DNA of 64,000 bases from NCBI GenBank assembly GCA_965243145.1, contig CBDEUB010000002.1:2108001-2172000 (forward strand), in the 5' to 3' direction. The translations under genes were made by a program, and so were the position numbers. The notes under the pieces are model-generated. The model was given only the letters and a program-made list of their open reading frames with translations, did no database searches and was not told where the DNA came from. This document shows, in pieces, positions 10,609 to 19,403 of the stretch; position 1 is the stretch's first letter; every line of letters begins with the position of its first letter. This DNA comes from CBDBLK01 sp965243145 (GTDB lineage: Bacteria > Bdellovibrionota > Bacteriovoracia > Bacteriovoracales > Bacteriovoracaceae).

Positions 10609-11127
10609 ATGCGTATCTATGAATACATTGAGGCAGGTGGTTGGATTATGTATATTCTTGTCACTCTCAATATTTTTGGCCTCGCCATCATGGCCAGAAA
10701 GTTTTTAGTTTTCAATCAGCAAAAAAAACAATCTTCGGAAATTGTGGATAAAATGAGCAATGAAATTGGTTCCTTGATTCAAGGAAAAGAACCTCACGCC
10801 GTTATCGAAATTACCAAACAAGAAGTGGCCGCCTACATTTTAAATATTGAAAAAGGCCTCAATACCATCAAAATTATCGCTTCAGTTGCTCCCCTATTGG
10901 GCCTTTTGGGGACTGTCATAGGTGTTCTTATCGCTTTTCAAATTATGGCCCAGAAAGGATTGAGCGATCCTGGTTTCTTTGCCCAGGGTATTTCTATGGC
11001 CCTGGTCACTACAGTTGGAGGCATGATTGTGGCCATTCCTCACTTGGTCGGCCACAACTACTTAATGGGAGTTTTGGACAATATTGAATCCAATCTTGAA
11101 AAGAAAATCTTAATGCGTGTTCTTTAA
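10609..11127 (+). CDS. ExbB/TolQ/MotA-family proton channel subunit
   Basis: This 172-residue protein has an N-terminal membrane segment (WIMYILVTLNIFGLAIMA) and two further hydrophobic helices around 85-105 and 125-150, including the family pattern APLLGLLGTVIGVLIAF. The start has a clear purine-rich ribosome site, AAAGGAAAGGG, just upstream. Family members form the pentameric inner-membrane channel that uses the proton gradient to drive an envelope partner. An ExbD gene follows after 5 bp. The giant surface protein directly upstream makes it plausible that this motor serves its export or display, but no sequence feature proves the link. Confidence 0.88.
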   Translation: MRIYEYIEAGGWIMYILVTLNIFGLAIMARKFLVFNQQKKQSSEIVDKMSNEIGSLIQGKEPHAVIEITKQEVAAYILNIEKGLNTIKIIASVAPLLGLLGTVIGVLIAFQIMAQKGLSDPGFFAQGISMALVTTVGGMIVAIPHLVGHNYLMGVLDNIESNLEKKILMRVL

Positions 11128-11132
11128 TATTT

Positions 11133-11546
11133 ATGAAAAAGCGCTCCCGAGAACCTGCTATTTCCGATATTACTTCATTGATTGATGTGGTGTTTTTACT
11201 GCTCATCTTCTTTATGGTGAGTACAGTGTTTAAAAAAGATGAATTAGCATTGCTGCTCAATCTCCCGAAAACATCTACGGGTGAGAGTAACCAAGGAAAA
11301 AATAAGGGCCTTGTCATTGAACTTGGCCCAAATGCTGTGGCGGTTAATGGCAAAAAGTCTACATTTGAGGTCATGAGTTCGGACGGTGGGCCACTTGACG
11401 AAATTCAAGATAAGAGTATTTCCGTTGATTTAAGAATTGATAAAGAAGTGACTTATGGCCGTGCTATGAGATTGCTCGATATTCTCAAGCAAAAAGGCCT
11501 TAGCAATTTAAATCTCATCTCTGGGCCTCTCGCTTTAGAGCAGTGA
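11133..11546 (+). CDS. ExbD/TolR-family periplasmic partner
   Basis: The 137-residue protein begins with basic residues and then a single membrane helix containing the ion-path aspartate (TSLIDVVFLLLIFFMVSTVF), the hallmark of ExbD/TolR. The rest is a small periplasmic domain. It is one unit with the ExbB gene 5 bp upstream. Its 3' end overlaps by 12 bp the end of the convergent glycosyltransferase gene. Confidence 0.88.
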   Translation: MKKRSREPAISDITSLIDVVFLLLIFFMVSTVFKKDELALLLNLPKTSTGESNQGKNKGLVIELGPNAVAVNGKKSTFEVMSSDGGPLDEIQDKSISVDLRIDKEVTYGRAMRLLDILKQKGLSNLNLISGPLALEQ

Positions 11547-12665
11547 TTGATACAAATTCATGAGTTTTTGGGAAGTTTCACTCCAGTGAAATTGTTTGGC
11601 ATAATTGCGTCCTTGAACGGACATGGTTTTTTTTAGATCTTCATCAAAGATGACTTTTTTCATTTTTGCAATCAGGTCTTCAAGAGAGTAGGGATCGGTA
11701 TAAAGGGAATGTGGCCCTGCGGATTCGTGCAGGCAAGACCCTTTTGCAGTGATGACAGGTGTGCCGCTGAAAAGTGCTTCGACATTGGGGATGCCCCACC
11801 CTTCAAAAAAACTGGGGTAGACAAACAAGTCGGCCTTTTGGTAGATGGCCGAAAGCTCTCGGGTGGGCACATTGCCGAGAAGGAGAACCCTGTCATGTAA
11901 ATTGCAACTCAGTATTTCCTCTTGTATTTTCCGTTTGTATTTTTTCCCCTCTCCTACTAGGGCCAGTTTGTGCGGGATGGATTTTTTTAAATGTGCGAAA
12001 GCGCGTATCAAAGTTATAACATTTTTTCTTTTTTCTAAAGCACCGACATAGAGGATATAATGTTCGGGCATTTGGAACTTTTCTTTGATATTTTCCCACT
12101 GGCCTGGTTTGACGGGATTGTAAAAAGAGGGATGGCAGGCCTGATAAACAACTTCAATTTTTTTCTCCGGTACTTGGAAAAATTCCATTAAATCTTGTTT
12201 GGTTTGCTGGCAGATAGCAATAACCACATCGGCATTTTTGATCGAGTGGAGATATTTCCGGCGATATATTTGGCGGTCGATCCACGGGAAAAATTGTGGG
12301 TATCTCATAAAAATAAGATCGTGAATCGTAACCAGGGTTTTGATCTTGAGTGCGCCTATTCCCCAGGGAAGTTCGTGTGATAGGCCATGGTAGATGTCCA
12401 AATTTTTTAATTGAATATTCTTAGAGAGAAGTACACTCCGCCAGAGAGAAGGCCAGTGATTGAGATAGGCCGGAGGGGTTTGTATGGCCGTTTGCTTAAA
12501 TTTTTGTCGCCATTTGAGGCCACGGGGGTCTTGAATGGCAGGAGTGAAGAGGACATATTCTTGTTGAGGGTAATATTCGAGTAAACTTTCAATGAGTGTG
12601 CGGGCATAATTTCCAAGCCCTCTAAAATTATGAAAAACTCTCTTGGCATCAAATCCCAGGCGCAT
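11535..12665 (-). CDS. Family 4 glycosyltransferase (GT-B)
   Basis: The 376-residue protein starts MRLGFDAKRVFHNFRGLGNY, a typical GT4 opening with a glycine-rich acceptor loop. The C-terminal nucleotide-sugar domain begins near YILYVGALEKRKN and has EGWGIPNVEALFSGTPVI, holding the donor-binding acidic residues. It should transfer a sugar from a nucleotide donor in the cytoplasm during glycan or lipopolysaccharide assembly; substrate and product cannot be read from sequence. It is convergent with exbD and codirectional with the protease gene upstream, 11 bp away. Confidence 0.85.
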   Translation of the reverse strand: MRLGFDAKRVFHNFRGLGNYARTLIESLLEYYPQQEYVLFTPAIQDPRGLKWRQKFKQTAIQTPPAYLNHWPSLWRSVLLSKNIQLKNLDIYHGLSHELPWGIGALKIKTLVTIHDLIFMRYPQFFPWIDRQIYRRKYLHSIKNADVVIAICQQTKQDLMEFFQVPEKKIEVVYQACHPSFYNPVKPGQWENIKEKFQMPEHYILYVGALEKRKNVITLIRAFAHLKKSIPHKLALVGEGKKYKRKIQEEILSCNLHDRVLLLGNVPTRELSAIYQKADLFVYPSFFEGWGIPNVEALFSGTPVITAKGSCLHESAGPHSLYTDPYSLEDLIAKMKKVIFDEDLKKTMSVQGRNYAKQFHWSETSQKLMNLYQSLL

Positions 12666-12676
12666 AAAATTTTAAT

Positions 12677-14692
12677 TCAAGGTTTTTTGAGTTTAAAGTG
12701 GCGTTGAATGTGCGAGCATGCCCTTTGTGGCCAATTTCTTCCCCGATCAAATTCGGAAAAACAGGATGCTACAAAGATGGAGTCGATTTTTTTCTCAGAA
12801 CCTGGTTTTTCATCTTTAGATGGACTCCAAAAATTGGTTTTAAAGTGGGGTTTGAGAACTTTTCTCAAAGTGTAAATTCCATCCAGGTTTTGAACCTTTC
12901 CGCTAAAAATGCCTTTTTGGCGGAGAATCTCGTTCCAGGTTTGTCTGTGGAGGTCGTTGCTAAAATTTGAAGGTTCGTAAAACTGGGCGATGGTAACTCC
13001 AGTTTGATGGATTTTTTTTTCATGGATTTCCCAGGCCAAAATTTGTGGGGCCAATTTTTTGCCGATGTGGTAACCCATGCGTGCGGTAATAATGGAGTCG
13101 TCGTTGAGGTTCAGGCCCGCAATTTTGGTAGAGTATTCGTGGCCTTCAATTTCTAAAACTTTTTTTGGAGAAAAATTGAGTTGAATCCCCGCAAAGTGAG
13201 TGGGCCGCAGAGATTCGGGAAGTGCTAAAAATTCTTTCCATTGCTTGGAATTTCCAGAATAGCTGAGACTCAATTCGATAATATTTTCTCTGACTAAATC
13301 CATATAACCTTCATTTTTAACTTTGGCCCAATGAATATCAATCAAACACAAGACACCGTTGGGAAGGGGAGTGGTATGAACTGCGACAAAAGTGTTGTTG
13401 TAAAGGATGTGCCAAAGGTAACTCGACCACGGCCTGCCCAGTTGATCTCTCCAAGTAAAATTTTCTTGGGCCTTGCCATAACCGAGAATGGGGATTCTTT
13501 GTTGGGCCATGGTGCGGTTGGCCCCCAGACCTATCAAAAGAGTTTGGGCCAGGGTTTCTTCGTCTTGGATTTGTTCGATCAAACTCTTTTGAGGGGGAGT
13601 TTCTATCACTACGCCATAGGAAAAAATGTTGCCCTCTCCATAGTAGATCGCTTGTTGGGCGGCAATGGCCATTTTTTTTAAATCAACGGGGACGACATTC
13701 CATTGGTTGAGGTTGGTGTCTTTGTCTATTTCACCTATGTAGAGTGGTGAAGATTGAGAGCGCAAATATTCGCGGAACCGCGGGTGAACGGGAAAAATGG
13801 TGCTGGCGTAGGTTTTTTTAAATTTTTCTATCAAATGTTGGTAAAATTTGCTTTTTGAGGGAACCGCTTTTTCTCTCAGTGCTCCCAGTGTACTGGGAAG
13901 AGGTTCCGTTTCTCTCCAATCTTCGTTTACCACTTGAGTTCCGTCTTGAATTTTGAGTCCGCGGACAAAAAATTCGGCCTGTTGAGAACTCAAATTTTTT
14001 AATTCTTCCACCGGGAGTGCATAATTCAAGTTTTCCGCCTGGCTTTTCATCACCACCACGCCCACCGTTTCGCCGCGAGAGTTGACCAACGGGCCGCCAC
14101 TATTTCCTGGGGAAGTGGGGCTGGAAAAGCGAATGTAGTTCCAGACACCATTGACATGTTCGGGAGTAAAGGAAGAAATTTGGCCTCCGCGGGTGGAGAT
14201 GCCTTCGCCCTGGGCGTTGCCGACGGCATAAACCCGGTCGCCAATTTCCACCTTGTCGGAGAGGGGCAAAAAGTTAAAATCGCCGGGGTAACTCTCCAGT
14301 TCAAATTCAATATAGTCCCGGTATTGGGAGTATTTGACGATTTTCCCCACTTTGTGAACTTCACCTAAAGAACTGCGTATGTAGTGCTCTTTCCAAAAAG
14401 TGAAGTTGTCAACTCCAAAGACATGGGCCGCACTGGCCAATCGCGTTTTGGAAATAAAAAAGGCGGTTCCTATGGGATAGTATTTGTCGTTTCTGACATG
14501 GAAATCTTGATGTTCAAAGGGAAGCGCCCGGGCGTAAGTAATGTTTTCATCCTCCCGTTTAGGCACGATCACTTCCACAATCGCCGGATAAATCCGCTTT
14601 ACGATTTTTTTGGAGAGGTGGGAACTGGATGATTCGTCCAGTGCACAGGCGGAGAAAAGTATTGCAAAGGAGAAAATGGAAACAAAGTTCAT
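12677..14692 (-). CDS. Trypsin-fold serine protease lipoprotein with long C-terminal extension
   Basis: Residues 1-15 look like a lipoprotein signal ending FSA before Cys16. A trypsin-like domain follows: His90 in SAAHVFG, probably Asp126 in YRDYIEFEL, and Ser198 in SPGNSGGPL. The glycine spacing fits the HtrA/V8 group. The remaining 450 or so residues match nothing I recognise; they contain no visible PDZ domain. It is likely an envelope-anchored protease. Its ATG overlaps the stop of the aminopeptidase gene upstream (ATGA), so the two are probably translated together. Confidence 0.8.
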   Translation of the reverse strand: MNFVSIFSFAILFSACALDESSSSHLSKKIVKRIYPAIVEVIVPKREDENITYARALPFEHQDFHVRNDKYYPIGTAFFISKTRLASAAHVFGVDNFTFWKEHYIRSSLGEVHKVGKIVKYSQYRDYIEFELESYPGDFNFLPLSDKVEIGDRVYAVGNAQGEGISTRGGQISSFTPEHVNGVWNYIRFSSPTSPGNSGGPLVNSRGETVGVVVMKSQAENLNYALPVEELKNLSSQQAEFFVRGLKIQDGTQVVNEDWRETEPLPSTLGALREKAVPSKSKFYQHLIEKFKKTYASTIFPVHPRFREYLRSQSSPLYIGEIDKDTNLNQWNVVPVDLKKMAIAAQQAIYYGEGNIFSYGVVIETPPQKSLIEQIQDEETLAQTLLIGLGANRTMAQQRIPILGYGKAQENFTWRDQLGRPWSSYLWHILYNNTFVAVHTTPLPNGVLCLIDIHWAKVKNEGYMDLVRENIIELSLSYSGNSKQWKEFLALPESLRPTHFAGIQLNFSPKKVLEIEGHEYSTKIAGLNLNDDSIITARMGYHIGKKLAPQILAWEIHEKKIHQTGVTIAQFYEPSNFSNDLHRQTWNEILRQKGIFSGKVQNLDGIYTLRKVLKPHFKTNFWSPSKDEKPGSEKKIDSIFVASCFSEFDRGRNWPQRACSHIQRHFKLKKP

Positions 14693-16215
14693 TTTGTTTT
14701 TTCCAGGGTGGACAAAAATTGACTTAGGCCCTGAACCGCTTGTCCACTACCTCCGCTCTTGGCAAAGGGGCCTTGAGGGGCATCCATCCAGGCATAAATA
14801 TCCAAGTGCGCCCAGGGGATGGAATTGGTGAACTCTTTGAGAAACATGGCCGCACTGATGGCACCACCAAAACCGTTGGTACAATTGGCCAAATCCGCCA
14901 CACTGCTTTCCAGGCGCTTTCTTTGAGAGGGCATCAAAGGCATCCGCCAAATTTTGTCGCCGCGGAGTTGGGACGAACGCAAGAGGGCCTCGGCGAGGTG
15001 GTCGTCGCTGGAAAAAAGTCCTCCCAAGTCGCATCCAAGCCCCACTTTGATTGCGCCGGTGAGAGTGGCCACATCGATCAGGTAGCGGGGCCTCTCTGGC
15101 CCCTTTTTTTCGCTGGCCAGGGCCAGGGCATCGCCGAGAACCAAGCGCCCTTCGGCGTCGGTATTGTCAATTTCAACCCGCAGTCCGTTGCGGGCGGTAA
15201 GGACATCGCCCGGCCGAAAGCTGTGGCCATCCACCGCATTTTCCGCCAGGGGCAAATAAAAATCGCAGGGAATTTTGAGGCGGGTTTGGGCCGTCCAGTA
15301 GGCCAGACCGACCAGTGTTGCCGAACCGCCCATATCTTTTTTCATCAGGCGCATACTATTGCCGGGCTTGAGGTTGAGGCCTCCGGTATCAAAAGTAATT
15401 CCCTTGCCGACAAAGGCGACGGGAGGAATTTTGGCCGTTCCACCTGGCCGGTAGGAGAGATGCACTAAACGGGGAGGTTGAGGCGAGGCCGCACCGACTG
15501 CCAAATGCATTCCCATGCGCTCTTTTTGCAAACGCTTCTCGTCCCAAATTTGCAGCTTGACCAGTTTTTGGCCTTGAAACAGGCCCTTGATCCCCTGGGC
15601 GTAGTCGAGGGGGCGTTTTTCCATGGGAGGGAGATCGACCAAGTAACGGGCCAAATTGACCGCCTTGCCCAGGGCCTGAGCGCGGGAGTGAAGGCGGTTC
15701 AATCGCGTTTGGGAAAGGGGGCCATAGTATTGCAGGTCGAGAGACGGAGTGGAGTCGAGGCCCTGAGCACGGTAGGCCGCCATTTCCAATCCCACCAGCG
15801 AACCCAAAACTTCTTCTTCGTCGAGGCCGAGGCCGTGCCAGTGCACGCTTTTTATGTGTTTAAAATCGAGTTGGCAGAAAAGGCCGCCTACGAAATCCCG
15901 CGCGAGGGAGTAGGGACTATCCCCTAAAAGGTTCCAATGTCCTTGGGGAGAAGTATCATCTTCAGTGCGTGGAAGCAAAACCACACTTAATGGCCCTTTG
16001 GTGGTTTCAAATTGAAAGGCCCCGCTCTTCCACTTTCCCGACTCCCTCATGCGGGAGACTTGCCAGGGTTCTAAAAGGCCCTCCAATTTGGCCTTGAGTG
16101 TTCGCCCCGCGCTGGTGTTGGCGACGAAAAAAGAGGCCCGCGAGGCCTGCAAGGCCATTTTTTGGCCCGTCTTGAAAGGCGCGCGCGCGAGAAAGGAGGG
16201 AAGGTCGAGTTTCAT
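14689..16215 (-). CDS. pepA: Leucyl aminopeptidase (M17)
   Basis: The C-terminal catalytic half carries the M17 signature NTDAEGRLVLGDAL and the metal and catalytic segments FVGKGITFDTGGLNLKPG and MKKDMGGSA. These enzymes remove N-terminal residues from peptides with two bound metal ions, usually as cytoplasmic hexamers. I chose ATG 16215 (MKLDLP) because AGGTGG lies 8 nt upstream; the GTG at 16227 would overlap that site. The length, 508 residues, is normal for the family. It overlaps the downstream protease lipoprotein gene by 4 bp. Confidence 0.93.
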   Translation of the reverse strand: MKLDLPSFLARAPFKTGQKMALQASRASFFVANTSAGRTLKAKLEGLLEPWQVSRMRESGKWKSGAFQFETTKGPLSVVLLPRTEDDTSPQGHWNLLGDSPYSLARDFVGGLFCQLDFKHIKSVHWHGLGLDEEEVLGSLVGLEMAAYRAQGLDSTPSLDLQYYGPLSQTRLNRLHSRAQALGKAVNLARYLVDLPPMEKRPLDYAQGIKGLFQGQKLVKLQIWDEKRLQKERMGMHLAVGAASPQPPRLVHLSYRPGGTAKIPPVAFVGKGITFDTGGLNLKPGNSMRLMKKDMGGSATLVGLAYWTAQTRLKIPCDFYLPLAENAVDGHSFRPGDVLTARNGLRVEIDNTDAEGRLVLGDALALASEKKGPERPRYLIDVATLTGAIKVGLGCDLGGLFSSDDHLAEALLRSSQLRGDKIWRMPLMPSQRKRLESSVADLANCTNGFGGAISAAMFLKEFTNSIPWAHLDIYAWMDAPQGPFAKSGGSGQAVQGLSQFLSTLEKTK

Positions 16216-16412
16216 GCTAAGTTCCACCTGTAAAGGTCTTTAAAGAAGAGTTCTATCACATCGAATCCCGTTCTCAAATGGTGGGAGGTGGCCTTTATTG
16301 TGAAAGGGAACAGGAAATTCGTTTTTTTAAATTTGTTTGTGCACTCGAGGCCTTTGGGGTATGTTTCTGCGTATTAAAAAGACTCAATGAGTCTATAAAT
16401 TTATGGCCAATA

Positions 16413-17024
16413 ATGAGAATATTTCTCCTTTTATCAATAATTTCTTCTAACTTGATCTATGCTAATGAATGTACTTCGAGAGCAAGCAAAGTTTTGTCGG
16501 GGGAAGGCCGCCGATCGCAGACCGCCATCATCGCCACCAAAACCGGAGGCATACGGATAACACTCCACCAGGAACCTTTGCGCCAGGCACTCATGCGGGA
16601 ATATAAACTCAAGGATGTGCGGCAAGTGAGGTTGACGCCTTCCCGTTCCTATGAGGATATTTCGCTTTTGTCAATAGATGGAGATGGCCATCAAGATGAA
16701 ATCGTTTTGAAAAGTGTTCCCTATGTGCTCAATAGAAGAGCATTTCTCAGGCCTTTTCGTTGGGATGATATGAACAAGGTTGATATGATTGTGCCCTTTG
16801 ATTTTAAAACGGGATTGTTTGGCCGCACTTTTTATTGTCATCTGCATTTGGCCCATGGAAGTGGGGGCATAACTTTGTTGGGTTGTTACCCGAGAAGAAT
16901 GGATATTACAGGCAAGCATCATTTTTTTGAACCCCTGTTTTATCCCCGGCCAAATAGTTTTAAATACCTCACGACGGAAGAATCTTCTACTATTGTCAGT
17001 GTCGATAAAATATTGGGCCAGTAA
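16413..17024 (+). CDS. Secreted protein of unknown function, tandem paralogue 1
   Basis: The longer frame from 16278 has an improbable N terminus. Starting at ATG 16413 gives a clean signal peptide, MRIFLLLSIISSNLIYA, then ECTSRASKVLSGEG. The mature protein shares a pattern with the next gene: LSGE, QTAIIAT, Met/Ile-Arg-Ile, a TP-x-xSY stretch, LKSxPxVL, DMIVPF and FYCHxHxA...LLGCY. It keeps several cysteines, so periplasmic disulfides are likely. Function is unknown. A short palindrome (GACTC AAT GAGTC, 16381-16393) sits just before the start; no good ribosome site is visible. Confidence 0.65.
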   Translation: MRIFLLLSIISSNLIYANECTSRASKVLSGEGRRSQTAIIATKTGGIRITLHQEPLRQALMREYKLKDVRQVRLTPSRSYEDISLLSIDGDGHQDEIVLKSVPYVLNRRAFLRPFRWDDMNKVDMIVPFDFKTGLFGRTFYCHLHLAHGSGGITLLGCYPRRMDITGKHHFFEPLFYPRPNSFKYLTTEESSTIVSVDKILGQ

Positions 17025-17086
17025 ATCGTGTTCTTTTCACCAGATAATGCTGTCGGTCTTGTCCATGTCCCCTGCCTTGTATTTGT

Positions 17087-17881
17087 ATGAGTTCCATGTT
17101 TTCTTGGGCCAAAATTTTCCCGTTGGTATTTTTATCCATCACCTCCCTGGGAGTGTTTGCCGACGAATGCGCCCGGGGCGCAAAAGGGATTCTTTCGGGT
17201 GAAAGTGGCGACAAAGTGCAGACCGCCATCATCGCTACTCAAGAGGGAGATATGCGGATCGCACTTAATGAATTGCCCATGAGCGAACTTCTCGAACGGG
17301 CCTATGGGTTCAGGGATATGCGGCGGGTGTGGATAACTCCACCCTATTCTTACGCTGATTTCAAGTATCTTTCCGATGGGGGCCTGGTTCTCAAGTCCCG
17401 CCCCTTTGTACTGGATGCAGAAAAGGCCATGGTAATTGAGGATAAGGCCCACATTTTTCATAAAGGCGATATGATTGTTCCCTTCACTTTTGACAGAGGT
17501 TTTTTTAGGGGCCGGTTTTATTGTCACTTCCATGTGGCCAGAGGGATGAGAAGGGGAATACATTTATTGGGTTGTTATAAGAGAAGTTTTTTTAAGTACA
17601 CGACCAAGCAAAGTGTTCACTGGACGAGTAGTAATAGTTTTTTTACCCAAACTGCTTCCCGGGAACGCATCCTCAAACCTTATAACAAATTGCACTTTGA
17701 TGTTATCAAAAACTCTCTCCGCAGTCTTCAAATGCCACTCCGGACGAAATATTTGAATCTCCTGCCCATTGGCCGGCCGCGCTTTGGTTTTCAGTCTCTC
17801 ACGCAAGAGGAAATGAATACTTTTCTTAGAGCAATATCGGTAAAACAGGTTGCCAGCAACACCGGCACTGCCACCCCTTAG
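17087..17881 (+). CDS. Secreted protein of unknown function, tandem paralogue 2
   Basis: The protein has a signal peptide ending near GVFADEC. It is a clear paralogue of the gene 62 bp upstream: ECxxxAxxxLSGE, QTAIIAT, a TPxYSY stretch, LKSRPFVL, DMIVPF, FYCHFHVARG and LLGCYKR appear in the same order. It is longer by about 60 residues at the C terminus. I recognise no family. The pair probably arose by tandem duplication. The stop is 8 bp from the stop of the convergent protease gene. Confidence 0.7.
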   Translation: MSSMFSWAKIFPLVFLSITSLGVFADECARGAKGILSGESGDKVQTAIIATQEGDMRIALNELPMSELLERAYGFRDMRRVWITPPYSYADFKYLSDGGLVLKSRPFVLDAEKAMVIEDKAHIFHKGDMIVPFTFDRGFFRGRFYCHFHVARGMRRGIHLLGCYKRSFFKYTTKQSVHWTSSNSFFTQTASRERILKPYNKLHFDVIKNSLRSLQMPLRTKYLNLLPIGRPRFGFQSLTQEEMNTFLRAISVKQVASNTGTATP

Positions 17882-17889
17882 AAGCTGTC

Positions 17890-18774
17890 TTAAAATTTAG
17901 GGAACCCTTCAATCACCCTGGCCTTGAGGATTTCTTCTCCGTCACAATCTTGAAATGAGCAAATTCTGGAAGTTTGGCAAGGCCTGAAGTTTGAATCGAG
18001 GGTGAGGTGGTAGTCCGGTTCTCCTTTGGTCAGGATGCCTTCAACCAGGCCAGAGTCGAGGTTAAAAACTGGAGAGCCGCTGCTACCTTCAAAGGCATCC
18101 AAGTTGGAGATGAAGAAAGGCCAGTCTGGCCGGTTACGCAAAACCAGGGCATCGTCTGCCACTTTGACGGGCAGGCCGCCCGAGTGGCCGATGATGGCCA
18201 CTGCTTGGCCAATTTGAATTTCTCCAGAAGTGCGCATTTTTAGTGGCGTGCGATCAAACACTGGACGGTCGAGTTGGAGAATAGCGTAGTCCAGGCCAGA
18301 AACGGCATCTTCTACCCGTTTGATGATTTTTTTGCAGCGGTAGACTTGTTCAGGAGCAAAGCGGGTTGTGCCGGCAATGTAGTCGAAGGCCCAGACATAG
18401 TTTTGGCATGCGGCCTTGGTTTTTACACAGTGGCCAGCGGTGATAACTATATCAGTTGCCGCCAAAAACCCCGAACAAGCGGCGGATGACAATTGATTAA
18501 AAAATCGTTCATGGGGACACAATAAAAAAGTTTCGCCCAAACTTTGGGAGAGCAAGTTGAGGCCATCATCTAAAAGGAAGCGCGGTATTTGGGCCAAAAC
18601 GGAACGCCCCCAATCTCGCACCCTGGGATCAGAACTGTCGGCCAGTTCCGTGCGGTTGTCTCGGCCATAAATGACCTGGGGTTGAAACATGGAGGGATAT
18701 TTTTGGTGGGAGAAAAGTAAGAAAAGGCCGATACTCGCACAGGTGACAACCGATAGAGATTTTGTTATTTTCAT
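17890..18774 (-). CDS. Secreted trypsin/V8-like serine protease
   Basis: The 294-residue protein starts with a signal or anchor segment (SLSVVTCASIGLFLLF). The S1 triad is complete: His115 in TAGHC, Asp162 in GLDYAILQL, Ser232 in the GSSGSP motif typical of V8/glutamyl-endopeptidase-like enzymes. Eight or so cysteines in the mature part suggest disulfides. It probably acts outside the inner membrane. The next gene upstream on the strand starts 27 bp away and encodes a CheX-like protein. Confidence 0.85.
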   Translation of the reverse strand: MKITKSLSVVTCASIGLFLLFSHQKYPSMFQPQVIYGRDNRTELADSSDPRVRDWGRSVLAQIPRFLLDDGLNLLSQSLGETFLLCPHERFFNQLSSAACSGFLAATDIVITAGHCVKTKAACQNYVWAFDYIAGTTRFAPEQVYRCKKIIKRVEDAVSGLDYAILQLDRPVFDRTPLKMRTSGEIQIGQAVAIIGHSGGLPVKVADDALVLRNRPDWPFFISNLDAFEGSSGSPVFNLDSGLVEGILTKGEPDYHLTLDSNFRPCQTSRICSFQDCDGEEILKARVIEGFPKF

Positions 18775-18800
18775 TCTCCCTCCTGGAGATATTGAGATTT

Positions 18801-19385
18801 TTAAGGTGCCCGTTTGACATCAAACTCCGAATCGGCCTCTTGGCCCAGAGGTGTTGAGGCCGGGTTTTGTTGGGAGGCATTTTTTAAGTCGGTGTCGGAA
18901 TAGTTGAGTTCGACGAAAAAGCGGCCCATCCAACTGTCCATGGGGGTGACGATGGTGATAAATCCGGCCGGGGATTCCCATTGGGCACCTCGGCCCTTTA
19001 ATGACTGGGTTGCGGAAGTTTTAACTTGATAACCCTTGTTTTGCAGTTCGGGATCGGCCTTGCCTATGACCATTTGGCAGATTTCTTCTCCCAATTGGCG
19101 GATGCTGTCTGCCAATTCGATGTATTCCTGGTTGAGAATTTTGCTAGCGGTTTTGAGATAGGTATCCAATGGCCAAGACAAGAGCATAACACTTTGAAAC
19201 TCTTTATCTCTTAATTTGCCGCTTAATTCGATGATGGAACTGACATCTCCCGGAAGATTTGGCCCTTCCTTAAAATAGGGTGTTTTGGGCCTAATGTTGG
19301 TGCGGGCCATATCGGCATAAATGTGTTGCAATCCTTTGATCAGGGGATGGCAAAAATTTAAATAGCGTTTGTGAAATTTTTGCAT
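18801..19385 (-). CDS. CheX-like protein
   Basis: Residues from about 50 to 160 follow the CheX/CheC chemotaxis phosphatase pattern: a hydrophobic strand ending in a small residue plus PLDTYLKTASKIL, an acidic helix, then GEEICQMVIGKADPEL and a G-rich strand. Family enzymes dephosphorylate CheY with an E-x-x-N motif. Here the equivalent reads E-I-C-Q, so the catalytic Asn seems replaced by Gln, and activity is uncertain. The N-terminal 50 residues are unusual. No other chemotaxis genes are nearby. It could regulate another response regulator. Confidence 0.6.
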   Translation of the reverse strand: MQKFHKRYLNFCHPLIKGLQHIYADMARTNIRPKTPYFKEGPNLPGDVSSIIELSGKLRDKEFQSVMLLSWPLDTYLKTASKILNQEYIELADSIRQLGEEICQMVIGKADPELQNKGYQVKTSATQSLKGRGAQWESPAGFITIVTPMDSWMGRFFVELNYSDTDLKNASQQNPASTPLGQEADSEFDVKRAP

Positions 19386-19403
19386 AAAATCTTTCCCAAC
19401 ATT

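Noticed and set aside
14740..15468. 242-codon plus-strand frame opposite pepA
   Set aside because: Antisense to the catalytic half of leucyl aminopeptidase.
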